Assembly: GCA_902547925.1 (NCBI GenBank)
Contig: CACCQD010000003.1
Location: forward strand, 1-64,000
Direction: 5' to 3'
Source of the DNA: an uncultured SAR116 cluster alpha proteobacterium
Lineage (GTDB): Bacteria; Pseudomonadota; Alphaproteobacteria; Puniceispirillales; Puniceispirillaceae
Length of the DNA: 64,000 nucleotides
Part shown: positions 52,619-62,565 of the stretch, in pieces
Numbering within the stretch: position 1 is the first letter of the stretch
How the letters are laid out: each line of letters opens with the position of its first letter
Made by a program: the position numbers and the translations under genes
Notes under the pieces: model-generated
What the model saw: the letters and a program-made list of their open reading frames with translations, nothing else
Databases searched by the model: none
Told to the model about the DNA's origin: nothing

Positions 52619-54682
52619 TCAGTTGATTTTGTAAACTCGGTAATGGGGATAGGCATCGATCAGTGGGGTAAAGTGATCCGGGTTGAAATCACCGTGATAG
52701 AATAGCCTGTTGAAGGTTGAATGATACAGTCGCGGATGGATTAGTTGGTCCGACCAGACCCTTCCGCCAAGTCGGTTGAACTGCAGATAAAAGCCGCTCG
52801 GGTTCGGGTAATCAATGCTGGCACCACGCCTGCCATCATCGGTCTGCACCGCGCCTGAAAGCACGGCCCTGCCATCAACCGTTCCTTCCTGTAGATTGTA
52901 GCGCCTACCACTGCAGTTGATCAGCGCGCCATTTCCATTGCAGGCAAGATCACTATAAAAGAGCTGGTTTGAGCCACGGTGGACGGGCAGTGCTGTGCCG
53001 GTCTCGCTATCCCACAGACCAAGCGCGGTGATGGATGGCATCCATTGCGACATTTTATTGGTAAGGACAAGGTAGATATCCAATCTGTCATTCGTTGGGC
53101 CGCGCAAAAAGGCCGCGGCAAGGGCGGCGTTACTGGCACTGTTCTGCGCAACGCCGTCGGTGCCATCATTGCCAATAAATTTGAGAATTCGTGCGCTTTC
53201 ACCCTGATCGCGGGACATCAGCGCGCGCGCCAGAAGATGGGTCTGGGGTCCGCGCTGCGTTCCGCCATCGATAAGGGTGGGGAGCTTGCTGAACAGGCTG
53301 GCCGTGTAGCCGTAATCCCACCAGGTTGCAATTACAGGCTGGCGTTTATTTTCGGTTTGGCGCGCATAGTAACCTAAATACCTGAATCCCTCAACGACTT
53401 CGCGGGAAAAGGCGGTGTCTGGAACATAAGGTTTTGACAGCGGATTGAATGAGACAAAATAGGTTGTCGTAAGCATGACAAAGGCAAGACATGCCTGCAC
53501 CCCGGCAAATCCCGTTGAGGGCGTTGTGATATTTCTCTGTATCAGACGACAAACAACATATCTGCCAGAGGTCAGCGCAAACCAGGCAAGGCCAAACCAG
53601 AATACCGGTGCAGCAAAGAAAACAACACGGTTGCCAAAAACAGTATTCATCGCTGCAAGGCAGATTGCCGGAATGAAGATTATGGCAAAAACTGGCGAGA
53701 CACAGACCCACCCTGCAATCCCAAGAATGGCAAGGCCCCCAAGCCAGACATTTCCCACCAAAGCACTCAGAAACTCGCCGGCTGAGAGAACTTCCAATTC
53801 GGCAATAGCGTCAAAAGTGTTTGGCAGCTTCATTTGGCCGAAAGAGGTGATTGTGGCCGTGAATTCACTGACATAAACGGAGGGCCCAAAATTGAGAGTG
53901 CTGATCAAGGCAAGATAGACCACGCCCAACAGGGCTGTGCGCGTCAATGACCGGCTGAAACAATAGGTAAGCCAGACAAGGCCAAGCAAATAAAACCAAT
54001 TTAGAATGGGTTTTGGCCACCACCAATGAAACAGGTGCGTAACCGCCGCCGCCGCGCCACAAAGCATTAACGCCAGCCAGATGTTTTTTACCCTGCCTGC
54101 CCCTATAATCAGGGCAATGATCAGATAGAAAAATCCGAGATTGAGTTGGTCAGTGTCCAGTCTCCCTGCTGAGGTGCGCCCAAGAAAAGCGCTGGACAGT
54201 GAGCTGCCAAGCGCGGCGATGGCGCCTTCATTCCAAAAGCCAGCGGCACCGAAAGCAAGAATGACCGCTAAAGCCGTTAACATCACAGAAATCGGAAGCA
54301 ATCTGTGCGCCGTCATCGAGAGGGATTCGAGTGATGCGTTGGGAGACAGATAACTGATGAAAACGCCTAACAGCGGTTCATCTAGGATCGAACGTTCCAG
54401 TTCTGGCACATTATCAATAGAATCAGGATAGCTGCGGTACCGTGATAGATCTTTACTGGTGCCGTGAGTTTTGATTTCCTGCGCCACCAGAAGGAAATAG
54501 GCGGCATCAGTTGTCGAATAGGCCGGAAAACCCTCTACGTAATAGATATCCTGTGCATCACTCCACTGGTCATATTGCCAGACCCGCATATGTGCGGATG
54601 CAAACAGGGCAAGACAAATCAAAACTGCGCTGGTGACATGGATTATTCGATGTCCAGACACCACGAGCCATGGCCTGTCCAT
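52619..54682 (-). CDS. STT3/PglB-type oligosaccharyltransferase
   Basis: Integral membrane protein of 687 residues (716 if started at TTG 54769; numbers below use the longer form). About 11-13 membrane segments fill residues 40-445, and a soluble domain follows. All catalytic marks of STT3/PglB are present. YSTTDAAYF has the first-loop Asp (D88). RTSAGRLDTDQLNL matches the PglB RTxxGxxDTDxL block (205-207). AIAELE near 321 corresponds to the TIxE motif. WWDYGY (483-488) is the peptide-binding signature, and TLIDGGTQRGPQ follows as in Campylobacter PglB. It should transfer a lipid-linked glycan to asparagine in the periplasm. No glycan-assembly genes flank it. Start uncertain. Confidence 0.88.
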   Translation of the reverse strand: MDRPWLVVSGHRIIHVTSAVLICLALFASAHMRVWQYDQWSDAQDIYYVEGFPAYSTTDAAYFLLVAQEIKTHGTSKDLSRYRSYPDSIDNVPELERSILDEPLLGVFISYLSPNASLESLSMTAHRLLPISVMLTALAVILAFGAAGFWNEGAIAALGSSLSSAFLGRTSAGRLDTDQLNLGFFYLIIALIIGAGRVKNIWLALMLCGAAAAVTHLFHWWWPKPILNWFYLLGLVWLTYCFSRSLTRTALLGVVYLALISTLNFGPSVYVSEFTATITSFGQMKLPNTFDAIAELEVLSAGEFLSALVGNVWLGGLAILGIAGWVCVSPVFAIIFIPAICLAAMNTVFGNRVVFFAAPVFWFGLAWFALTSGRYVVCRLIQRNITTPSTGFAGVQACLAFVMLTTTYFVSFNPLSKPYVPDTAFSREVVEGFRYLGYYARQTENKRQPVIATWWDYGYTASLFSKLPTLIDGGTQRGPQTHLLARALMSRDQGESARILKFIGNDGTDGVAQNSASNAALAAAFLRGPTNDRLDIYLVLTNKMSQWMPSITALGLWDSETGTALPVHRGSNQLFYSDLACNGNGALINCSGRRYNLQEGTVDGRAVLSGAVQTDDGRRGASIDYPNPSGFYLQFNRLGGRVWSDQLIHPRLYHSTFNRLFYHGDFNPDHFTPLIDAYPHYRVYKIN

Positions 54683-54826
54683 GACATGCCGGTGCCAAGA
54701 GAGCAGCCTTTCCAGATGTCCGCGATTAAACAAGTGGCGCGCCCTCACAAAAATCAAACATTGGCCCAATGACCACCAGCATAACCGGTATCGCTCGAGA
54801 TAATGACCATAAGTTGGCGAATTCTG

Positions 54827-55699
54827 CTATATAATCCTCGTTGCAACCGCCCAGATCTTTTTCGCAAGAAGCTGGCTGGCCGCTGCCTCACAGGCGGTGT
54901 GTGAGGAGTAAATGGCAAAACAAGTCGCGCCACTACCCGACATGCCAACGGTGTCCGCACCCTCCTGTCCTGCCAGAGTGGTGAGCAGGGTTCCGATCTC
55001 GGGCATCAACTGACAAGCAGGTGTTTGGAGATCATTGCCATATCGCGCCAGTTCAGACGGGGTTGCACCATCTGGAGGAAGGTGTGAGGCAAGTCGGTCT
55101 CCGGTCATGCCAGCATCTGTTAGGGACTTGAAAACATCGCCTGTTGCCAGCGCTTTGCCGGAATTGGCAAGCAGGATGGAGCCGGCATTTTTAACATCTA
55201 ATGGCGAGATGATTTCACCTATACCGCTCATATGTGCGGATGTCATGTTCAGGCAAACTGGCACATCCGCTCCCAATTGGAGTGCCAATCCATAGAGTGC
55301 ATCAGGCGAAAGAGGTGTTGTTGCATGTTGGTTGAGGTGGCGTAGCAACGCCGCAGCATCGCTAGAACCACCACCAAGACCAGCACCAACTGGAATGTTT
55401 TTTTCAATCACAATTTTTAGAGGCTCAACGACCCCACCTGCCTGCCGGAACTTGCCCAAACAGGAAGCGCAGATATTACCGCCGCCGTCTTTGACGAGGT
55501 CACCCGCAAAAGGGCCGCTCAGGCAAATTTCATCCGCCGCGGCACGGTTAATGGTGATCCTGTCACCAAATTCAGTGAACACGACACCGGACACAAGCGT
55601 GTGGTACCCATCAGTGCGCTTGCCGGTAATACGCAGAAAAAGATTGATCTTGGCAGCAGCATGGAGCGAGGCGGGAAACATAAGATCTTTGGCTGTCAT
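54827..55699 (-). CDS. ispE: 4-(cytidine 5'-diphospho)-2-C-methyl-D-erythritol kinase
   Basis: GHMP kinase of the methylerythritol isoprenoid pathway. 290 residues. AAKINLFLRITGKRTDGYH contains the catalytic Lys region, PVGAGLGGGSSDAAALLRHLN is the ATP loop and GADVPVCL carries the conserved Asp. GMSGSGATCFAIY is the third GHMP motif. Its ATG overlaps the stop of the TPR gene in ATGA, so the two are coupled. Family order in many alphaproteobacteria is TPR protein followed by ispE, as here. Confidence 0.96.
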   Translation of the reverse strand: MTAKDLMFPASLHAAAKINLFLRITGKRTDGYHTLVSGVVFTEFGDRITINRAAADEICLSGPFAGDLVKDGGGNICASCLGKFRQAGGVVEPLKIVIEKNIPVGAGLGGGSSDAAALLRHLNQHATTPLSPDALYGLALQLGADVPVCLNMTSAHMSGIGEIISPLDVKNAGSILLANSGKALATGDVFKSLTDAGMTGDRLASHLPPDGATPSELARYGNDLQTPACQLMPEIGTLLTTLAGQEGADTVGMSGSGATCFAIYSSHTACEAAASQLLAKKIWAVATRII

Positions 55700-57483
55700 T
55701 CCGACAAGCCATTGATTTCCGACGGCGGCACTCCGGTTTCAAGGCGAGCGCGAAATTTCTCCTTTTCGGCCTCTGTGTCGGCAAGGGTTATTGCCAGCCG
55801 CCATTTGAACCGTGCCTCGTTGCGTCGTCCCAAATGCCAATAGACATCGCCGAGATGACCTGTAATCTCGGAATCGGCCGGTTCCAGCTCGGTTGCCTGT
55901 TCTAGAAATTGAACTGCTGTTTCTGCATCACCTAGACGAAAATGGACCCAACCCAGTGAGTCGACGAAGTAACCGCTGTTTGGCCGTAGCTCTACCGCAC
56001 GTTCAATCAATGCAATCGCCTCGTCAAGGTTGCGGCCTTGATCGGCCCACCAATAACCCAGATAGTTGAGGGCAAACGCATCGTCAGGATTCATTTCAAG
56101 TGCTATTTTAAGGTGCTTTTCTGCGGCCTGTGTCTGATCAAGGCGTTCCAGGGTTACACCCAGATTACGGTGAAGATTGCTGGTGCTGTGGCCTATCTCA
56201 TAGGCGGTTTCATAGGCCTTCCGGCTGCGTTTGTAATCGGCATCACGGCGATGGCTGTCGCCGAGCAATTTATAGAGATAGCCATCCTCAGGGTTGATGG
56301 CGATCGCCTGTTGCAATATCGAGGCCGCCTCTGAAAACTGCCTGTTTTCATTGGCAATGTCGGAAAGTGCTATCATTGCTGGCTGGCCAAGGGGGCCGGC
56401 ACTGTCAATAGCAGACAGATTGTCAACGGCGTCGCTGTAAGTTGCTTTCTTTATCTGCTGCTGGGCAAGAAGCAGGCGGGGGACATTGTTTTCAGGGTCA
56501 AGGAACCGTGCGAGCTGCAAGCGGGCGACAAGTGACTGCCCTTCGGAGCGATCTTGCGCCAGCAATGAGAAATCGACGATGCCATGCACCATATTGGAGA
56601 GAAGCGAAATCGGCTCGTTCTGTGCTTCCTGCGACAGTAGTGCGAGGACGACTGTTCGGTTGAAATTGGTGTTGAGTCGCAGGCTAACCAGTGTCTCCGC
56701 CGCCTGTAATTCGCCATTACGCGCCAACAGCCCTGCAAGGTGTAGCGCGGCCAGAGGTGACATTGGTGTCTTGGCAAGTTGTAAACCCCGTCTGGCGGCT
56801 TCATCTGTCTGTCCAAGATATTCGGCCATCAAGGCAGCATGAAGCTCAATGTAAAGCGCTGGTAACGCACTGGCCTCTTCACCATCGTCACGCATTTCTG
56901 TCAAATATGTGATGCCAGCATCACCCTGACCGGTGGCAACAAGCGCCCATGCTTTGATCAACCCGGCAAGCTGGCGTGAAGGAGAGTGCTCGCTCATAGT
57001 GTCGGTAAGCACCATGACCGCCTGCCAATCGCGATCTTGAATGGCGATGGCTGTTGCCGGTTCGGCGCTGAAAGCAGTGGAGATGTTAAGCTGTTCCATC
57101 TGCCTGCCTAGAGCTGCTGCTTTGGTGATATTTCCCTGATAATATTGCGTCATGAAGGTCTGGCGAAGCAGATCAGCGTTGTCACTGTTGTCTCGCAACG
57201 TTTCGAGGAAGAAATTCGCTGATTGATCAATATCATTGAAATAGAGCGCCTGACGCGCCGCCAGAAAATGACCAGCACCGCTCTCTGTTTTTGATTGTAG
57301 TTGGATGGGCGCGGTGGGGCTGGCAAGAACACCATCGCCCAGTTGATTACCCTCACATCCTGCAAGACCAACCATAAGCATGGACAAGATGCCAAAATCC
57401 ATCAGATGACGCGGGACAGACAAAGGCCTTGAGTTGGGCGCACTGATATCATCAGAGTATCCCAAAGTTCGCCATTGTCGCAT
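55696..57483 (-). CDS. TPR-repeat lipoprotein-like protein
   Basis: 595 residues from ATG 57483, with AAGGGCAG just before it and 11 bases after the ETF-QO stop. A hydrophobic stretch ending in LAGC (about residues 28-43) looks like a lipoprotein signal, so a shorter start at ATG 57402 is possible. The rest is a chain of helical repeats. The last 250 residues are clear TPRs (AIAINPEDGYLYKLLGDSHRR, ALEMNPDDAFALNYLGYWWADQG, AVELRPNSGYFVDSLGWVHF). Such proteins scaffold envelope complexes; no partner is evident. It is co-directional with ispE and ETF-QO, as in other alphaproteobacteria. Confidence 0.85.
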   Translation of the reverse strand: MRQWRTLGYSDDISAPNSRPLSVPRHLMDFGILSMLMVGLAGCEGNQLGDGVLASPTAPIQLQSKTESGAGHFLAARQALYFNDIDQSANFFLETLRDNSDNADLLRQTFMTQYYQGNITKAAALGRQMEQLNISTAFSAEPATAIAIQDRDWQAVMVLTDTMSEHSPSRQLAGLIKAWALVATGQGDAGITYLTEMRDDGEEASALPALYIELHAALMAEYLGQTDEAARRGLQLAKTPMSPLAALHLAGLLARNGELQAAETLVSLRLNTNFNRTVVLALLSQEAQNEPISLLSNMVHGIVDFSLLAQDRSEGQSLVARLQLARFLDPENNVPRLLLAQQQIKKATYSDAVDNLSAIDSAGPLGQPAMIALSDIANENRQFSEAASILQQAIAINPEDGYLYKLLGDSHRRDADYKRSRKAYETAYEIGHSTSNLHRNLGVTLERLDQTQAAEKHLKIALEMNPDDAFALNYLGYWWADQGRNLDEAIALIERAVELRPNSGYFVDSLGWVHFRLGDAETAVQFLEQATELEPADSEITGHLGDVYWHLGRRNEARFKWRLAITLADTEAEKEKFRARLETGVPPSEINGLSE

Positions 57484-57494
57484 GTTTCTGCCCT

Positions 57495-59126
57495 TTACAT
57501 GTTCGGGTAATTCGGCCCACCGCCCCCTTCGGGCGTTACCCAAACAATATTCTGGGTCGGGTCCTTGATATCACAGGTTTTGCAGTGAACACAGTTTTGT
57601 GCGTTGATCTGTAACCTGGCATCACCATTATCACCCGTGACGATTTCGTAGACACCGGCGGGACAGTAACGCTGTTCCGGCGCGTCATACAGGGGAAGAT
57701 TATGGGAAATAGGCACCGATGTGTCTTTGAGCGTCAAGTGTGCAGGCTGATTCTCCTCATGGTTTGCCCCGGACAGGTACACTGATGAGTTGCGATCAAA
57801 GCTGATTACATTATCTGGTTTTGGGTAAGTGATCCTCGGCGCTTCCGATGCTTTTTGCAGGGCCGAGTGGTCATGATGATTTTTCAGCGTCCATGGGGCG
57901 CGTCCGCGCAGCAGATAGGTGTCGATCGCCGCATAAGCGAGGCCAAGCCAAAGTCCCTTGCCGAATCCGGGGCGAATGTTTCGCACTTTGTAAAGCTCTG
58001 GCCAGAGCCAAGATTGCTGCAGCTTTTCGGGATAGGACACTGGCTCATGACCGGTAGACATTGTTTCGAGCGATTCAAAAATCGCTTCTGCGGCAGTCAT
58101 TCCTGATTTCATTGCGGTATGTGTGCCCTTGATTTTTGGCACATTGAGGAAGCCAGCCGTGCATCCAACAAGACAGCCGCCCGGAAATGTCAGTTTAGGC
58201 ACAGATTGAAATCCGCCTTCATTGAGCGCACGTGCGCCATAGGAAACACGGCGACCACCCTCAAAAACCGAGCGCACGGCTGGGTGCGTCTTGAAACGCT
58301 GGAACTCCTCAAAAGGAGAGAGGTGGGGGTTGCTGTAATCAAGCGCCACAACGTAGCCGACAGCAACTTGGTTGCCGTTGAGATGATAGAGGAATGAGCC
58401 GCCATAGGTGTCTGAGGCAAGTGGCCAGCCAACAGAGTGCCACGCGAGACCGGGCTTTGCTTTCTCCGGGTCAACATCCCACAATTCCTTGATACCAATG
58501 GCAAAGGTCTGAGGATCCTTGCCCTCGCGCAAATCAAATTTCTCAAACAGAGTCTTGGTCAGGTGTCCGCGACAACCCTCGGCGAAAATGGTCTGTTTGC
58601 CGACCAGTTCCATTCCCCGCACATAGCCATCAGTTGGCTCACCACCCTTGCCGATCCCCATGTCACCAGTGGCGATTCCCCGAACAGCACCGGACTCGTC
58701 ATAGAGAATTTCAGCAGCTGGAAAGCCGGGATAAATCTCAACGCCAAGTGCCTCGGCCTGTTCAGCTAGCCACCGGCAAAAATTGCCAAGCGAGATGATG
58801 TAGTTGCCATGATTATTCATGCTGGGTGGCGTTGGCATGCGAACGGAGCCGGTTTCAGTGAGCAACATGAATTTGTCATCAGTCACTGGTGTGTCAAGTG
58901 GGGCGCCCCGCTCCTGCCAATCAGGGATCAACTCATTGAGTGACCGGGGCTCCAGCACAGCGCCTGACAGAATATGGGCACCGACCTCGCTGCCTTTTTC
59001 GATCAGACAAACCTCGATGTCGCGACCGTCTTCTGCGGCAAGTTGCTTCAGTTTTATTGCCGCTGACAGGCCAGATGGCCCCCCGCCGACGATTACCACA
59101 TCGAATTCCATGGATTCGCGTTCCAT
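57495..59126 (-). CDS. electron transfer flavoprotein-ubiquinone oxidoreductase
   Basis: 543-residue membrane-associated enzyme passing electrons from ETF to ubiquinone during fatty and amino acid oxidation. FAD fold [19 protein letters not shown] lies at the start, followed by [18 protein letters not shown]. The quinone site block and [24 protein letters not shown] are intact. The 4Fe-4S cluster near the end is held by cysteines in RYCPAGVYE and [13 protein letters not shown]. All family residues are in place. ATG 59126 begins [14 protein letters not shown] 59111 is possible. It is divergent from the uracil-DNA glycosylase gene. Confidence 0.96.
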   Translation of the reverse strand: MERESMEFDVVIVGGGPSGLSAAIKLKQLAAEDGRDIEVCLIEKGSEVGAHILSGAVLEPRSLNELIPDWQERGAPLDTPVTDDKFMLLTETGSVRMPTPPSMNNHGNYIISLGNFCRWLAEQAEALGVEIYPGFPAAEILYDESGAVRGIATGDMGIGKGGEPTDGYVRGMELVGKQTIFAEGCRGHLTKTLFEKFDLREGKDPQTFAIGIKELWDVDPEKAKPGLAWHSVGWPLASDTYGGSFLYHLNGNQVAVGYVVALDYSNPHLSPFEEFQRFKTHPAVRSVFEGGRRVSYGARALNEGGFQSVPKLTFPGGCLVGCTAGFLNVPKIKGTHTAMKSGMTAAEAIFESLETMSTGHEPVSYPEKLQQSWLWPELYKVRNIRPGFGKGLWLGLAYAAIDTYLLRGRAPWTLKNHHDHSALQKASEAPRITYPKPDNVISFDRNSSVYLSGANHEENQPAHLTLKDTSVPISHNLPLYDAPEQRYCPAGVYEIVTGDNGDARLQINAQNCVHCKTCDIKDPTQNIVWVTPEGGGGPNYPNM

Positions 59127-59256
59127 TTCCCCAACCTCTGACTTTATCTATTTCGCTTTACGCTACAAATTCTAGTATTGTTTAGTATAAACAACATAGG
59201 CTTCATATAGGCTTTTTTGCCACAACCAAAACAACCGGAATTTGACGGAAAGTTAT

Positions 59257-60114
59257 ATGTCTGCGAACTATCTGACCCGTGACGAATTAATAGCCTGCCT
59301 TGACTGGCAGGTTGCGTGTGGCGCAGATGAGGCGATTGGCAATCAGGCAACTCATGATCAGCCCTTTGTTCCCCTCAAATCCTTTCTTTCGGCTTCGTCC
59401 GCCGCGGGGCAAGCCAACGTTGTTGGCGCACGCCAGAATTCGGTGCGACCTGCAATACTCCCGGTGGCTGCCCACTCATCCCGATCACAAATCGCCACAA
59501 AACAACAAATATCACCGCCGTTGATCGAGCTTGCCGTGGATGAATTGGCCGCTATCACATCGCTCGACGCACTCCGTGTTGCGCTGGAGCGGCTTGAGGG
59601 CTGTGCACTCAAGAACACGGCTGGCAACCTGGTTTTCTGTGATGGAAATCCGGGCGCACGTGTGATGATCGTTGGTGAGGCGCCCGGCCGTGATGAGGAT
59701 CGTGTCGGCTTGCCCTTTGTTGGCGCCGCTGGCCAGCTCCTTGACAGGATGCTGGCTAGCATTGGGCTGGACAGGTCGGCGGTCTATATCACCAACCTGT
59801 TGCCTTGGAGGCCCCCGGGGAACCGGACACCAACTGCTGAGGAAACACGGCTTCTTCTGCCCTATCTGCGTCGCCATATTCAATTGGCAAAGCCCGAATA
59901 TCTGCTGATTCTGGGTGGCTCGTCAGCAAAGGCGCTTCTTGGCACCAAGGACGGGATATTGAAGTTGCGCGGTGTTTGGCGTGATGTTGATTTTGGTGAT
60001 GGTGCCGCCCGGCCAACCCTTTGCAGTTTGCATCCGGCCTATTTGCTCCGCTCACCGGCGCAAAAACGCCTGTCTTTTGATGATTTGCTTTCGCTGCGCG
60101 CTAGACTTGCTTAG
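59257..60114 (+). CDS. uracil-DNA glycosylase, family 4/5-like
   Basis: Removes uracil from DNA. 285 residues from ATG 59257 (TTG 59242 is an alternative), GGAAAG upstream. An N-terminal extension of about 85 residues precedes the catalytic domain: VGEAPGRDEDRVGLPFVGAAGQLLDRM (motif A), YITNLLPWRPPGNRTPT, LILGGSSAKALLG and SLHPAYLLRSPAQK (motif B, HPAYLL). In family 4 four cysteines hold a 4Fe-4S cluster; here GCALKNTAGNLVFC starts the domain with fewer apparent ligands, as in other alphaproteobacterial members. Subfamily not settled. Confidence 0.92.
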   Translation: MSANYLTRDELIACLDWQVACGADEAIGNQATHDQPFVPLKSFLSASSAAGQANVVGARQNSVRPAILPVAAHSSRSQIATKQQISPPLIELAVDELAAITSLDALRVALERLEGCALKNTAGNLVFCDGNPGARVMIVGEAPGRDEDRVGLPFVGAAGQLLDRMLASIGLDRSAVYITNLLPWRPPGNRTPTAEETRLLLPYLRRHIQLAKPEYLLILGGSSAKALLGTKDGILKLRGVWRDVDFGDGAARPTLCSLHPAYLLRSPAQKRLSFDDLLSLRARLA

Positions 60115-60125
60115 GATTTAGCACC

Positions 60126-62015
60126 ATGCAACATTTTCACCACCGCAAATCATCCCGTCCGAGCCGGCCTGCCCTCTATCTGATCAGGGGCTATCTGATC
60201 ATGGGCATTGGCTGTTTGCTTGCGGGGCTTTTCATGATGTCTTCGCAGGCAGCATTTGCGCAACAGACACGTCCATCACTGCCACGGCCGCTCAGTGACT
60301 TTGATGTTGGTCAGTATCAGCGGCTCTTTCAATTGCAGGAAGTTGGCCGGATGAAGCAGGCGATCCGCGAGGTGGGCCGTATCGAGAATGACATTTTGAT
60401 GGGTCACCTGCTATCAAAACGTTATTTGCATCCAACAGCTTGGCGATCTACCTACAAGCAGCTCTATCGTTGGCTGCGCGTCTATAACGATCATCCGGAT
60501 GCAAGCCGCATTTATTGGCTGGCCAAACGCCGTCGACCGGGAAATGCAAAAGCGCCGACAGCGCCAAAGGCCGGGTATCTGAACGGGTTCGGACTGATCT
60601 CGCAAAATGAGTACCGGCCATCGATGCCGCTTAGTTCGGTGGGTCGGGCATCGCCGCGGACAACAAGGCGTGTTGCTAGTGAAGTTCGCCGTGCAATTCG
60701 CCGCGGCTGGCCAACGGGCGCGCTGAAGGTCGTTAACGACCCGGAAAACAGGCGTTATTTGACGAAGATTGAGGAAGCGCAACTGCGCGGTGAGATTGCC
60801 CACGCCTATTTCATTTTTGGCCTTGATCAAAAAGCAATTCGCGAAGCACGGCATGCGATTGGTGCTGGCCGCGAGTCAGCGTTTATGGGGTATTGGGCTG
60901 GGGGTTTGGCGGCATGGCGCAGCGGACAATATGATCTGGCTGGGCAGTTTTTCAGATCTCTCGCAGATCAAGAAACTGTCTTTGATGAGCTGCGGAGCGC
61001 TGCGGCTTTCTGGGCGCAGCGGGTGGCGCTGCGGCAAGGCAGGCCCGAGGAGGCTGCGCGCTTTCTTGATCTATCAGCAAGTGTACAGCAAGGGTTTTAT
61101 GGTGTGATCGCCAGACAGGCCAGCGGCCAGCAGATTGATATTTCATTCAAGTTGCCGGCGTATGACCCGGGCTTTATGACCTGGCTCGAAGAGCAGAAGG
61201 GTGGCCAAAGGCTTTTTTCTCTGATGCAGATCGGCCTGATCAATGATGCCGAGCGTGAAATGCGTTATCTGTGGGCTGATATTCCAGTTCATTTGCTATC
61301 GTCAGCATTGCGCTTTGCGATTGATAACGGCATGGCTGGGCTCGCTTATCGTGCTGGCGCTCTGATGGGAAAGAATGAAGGAAAAACGTGGTATGGCGCA
61401 CTTTATCCCGTGCCAAAGTTTGAAGCTGAATTCACCGTCGACCAAGCGCTTGTCTGGGCCATTGCGCGCCAAGAGTCAGGCTTTAACCCTCGCGCTAAAA
61501 GCCGGGCAAAGGCCGCTGGCCTGATGCAGGTCATGCCATCGACAGCGTCTTTCATCATGCGCAAACGCTCATACCGCTCACATGAGCGCCACTTGCTGCT
61601 AAACCCAACAATCAACCTTGAGATTGGCCAACGTTATATTCGCCATCTTCTTGATGAACCGGTGATTGATGGCTCACTCGTCAAATTACTGGCGGCGTAT
61701 AATGGTGGCCCGGGCAATCTCAGTAAATGGCTGCGAAAGGTTGACCATCAGGATGACCCGTTTCTGTTGATTGAGTCCATTCCCTCCCGTGAAACACGGT
61801 CCTACATAAAGAGTGTGATAACGAATTTGGCGATGTACAGGATGCAGTTTGGACAATCAGCACCAGCTCTGAAAGCGCTGGCTGCGGGACGGCGCGGAAC
61901 CTTCGTGTCCCTGATTGATCAACCCATCGTCAGGACAGCGCGGTTACAAAGCAAGCTTTTGCAGGACAAACAGAGGCCGATGACTGAGGGAGGCGAGACC
62001 TATGCGCAGCAATGA
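60126..62015 (+). CDS. soluble lytic murein transglycosylase (Slt70-like)
   Basis: 629 residues that cleave peptidoglycan to anhydromuramoyl products. An N-terminal hydrophobic signal runs to about 45 (AAFAQ). An alpha-superhelical body follows, and the catalytic SLT domain lies near 440-560: WAIARQESGFNPRAKSRAKAAGLMQVMPSTA holds the catalytic Glu (QES), and YIRHLLDE and LLAAYNGGPGNLSKW are the other blocks. A charged tail ends the protein. ATG 60126 follows the glycosylase stop by 11 bases with AGGA upstream. The end overlaps moaB by 14 bases. Confidence 0.93.
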   Translation: MQHFHHRKSSRPSRPALYLIRGYLIMGIGCLLAGLFMMSSQAAFAQQTRPSLPRPLSDFDVGQYQRLFQLQEVGRMKQAIREVGRIENDILMGHLLSKRYLHPTAWRSTYKQLYRWLRVYNDHPDASRIYWLAKRRRPGNAKAPTAPKAGYLNGFGLISQNEYRPSMPLSSVGRASPRTTRRVASEVRRAIRRGWPTGALKVVNDPENRRYLTKIEEAQLRGEIAHAYFIFGLDQKAIREARHAIGAGRESAFMGYWAGGLAAWRSGQYDLAGQFFRSLADQETVFDELRSAAAFWAQRVALRQGRPEEAARFLDLSASVQQGFYGVIARQASGQQIDISFKLPAYDPGFMTWLEEQKGGQRLFSLMQIGLINDAEREMRYLWADIPVHLLSSALRFAIDNGMAGLAYRAGALMGKNEGKTWYGALYPVPKFEAEFTVDQALVWAIARQESGFNPRAKSRAKAAGLMQVMPSTASFIMRKRSYRSHERHLLLNPTINLEIGQRYIRHLLDEPVIDGSLVKLLAAYNGGPGNLSKWLRKVDHQDDPFLLIESIPSRETRSYIKSVITNLAMYRMQFGQSAPALKALAAGRRGTFVSLIDQPIVRTARLQSKLLQDKQRPMTEGGETYAQQ

Positions 62016-62565
62016 TGACCGGGTTGATAAATCCATCACTTTCCAACCTGTGAATATTGCCGTGATGACGGTGTCTGACACACGCACGACCGGAGATGAT
62101 CGGTCGGGTGATCTGCTGGCGTCACGTGTCATTGAGGATGGCCATGTGCTGGCAGACCGAGCAATCATTACTGATGATCAGCCAAAGATTGTAGCAAGGC
62201 TTGAAGAATGGATTGATGATCTGGCGGTTGATGCGGTGGTGGCCACGGGCGGAACAGGCCTCACCGGGCGTGATGTGACGCCGGAGGCTTTTCGGGCTGT
62301 TTTTGACAAGGAGATTGAAGGATTTGGCGAATTGTTCCGCTATCTCTCCTCTCAGAAGATTGGAACCTCGACAGTACAGTCACGGGCGCTTGCGGGTGTT
62401 GCGGGTGGTACATATCTCTTTGCTTTGCCCGGGTCGCCATCTGGCTGTCGTGATGGCTGGGATGAGATCCTGCGCTATCAGCTTGATATTCGTCACAAGC
62501 CCTGCAATTTCGTCGAGATCATGCCGCGCTTGACCGAGTCGGTTATCCAGCGACGTCGAGGATAA
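62002..62565 (+). CDS. moaB: molybdenum cofactor biosynthesis protein MoaB
   Basis: 187 residues of MogA/MoaB type, adenylating or inserting in molybdopterin synthesis (family knowledge; in E. coli MoaB's exact role is unclear). NIAVMTVSDTRTTGDDRSGDLL and AVVATGGTGLTGRDVTPEAFRAVFDKEIEGF are the signature, with GGTGxxxRD as the molybdopterin-binding loop. LFALPGSPSGCRDGWDEILRYQLD is the terminal block. Overlaps slt and, through TAATG, rnhB; all three and the glycosylase are one run on the plus strand. Confidence 0.94.
   Translation: MRSNDDRVDKSITFQPVNIAVMTVSDTRTTGDDRSGDLLASRVIEDGHVLADRAIITDDQPKIVARLEEWIDDLAVDAVVATGGTGLTGRDVTPEAFRAVFDKEIEGFGELFRYLSSQKIGTSTVQSRALAGVAGGTYLFALPGSPSGCRDGWDEILRYQLDIRHKPCNFVEIMPRLTESVIQRRRG

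Noticed and set aside
61783..61800. GTGAAACA half-site in slt, another parS-like match
   Set aside because: Only one arm of the palindrome is present, so no ParB dimer site is formed.
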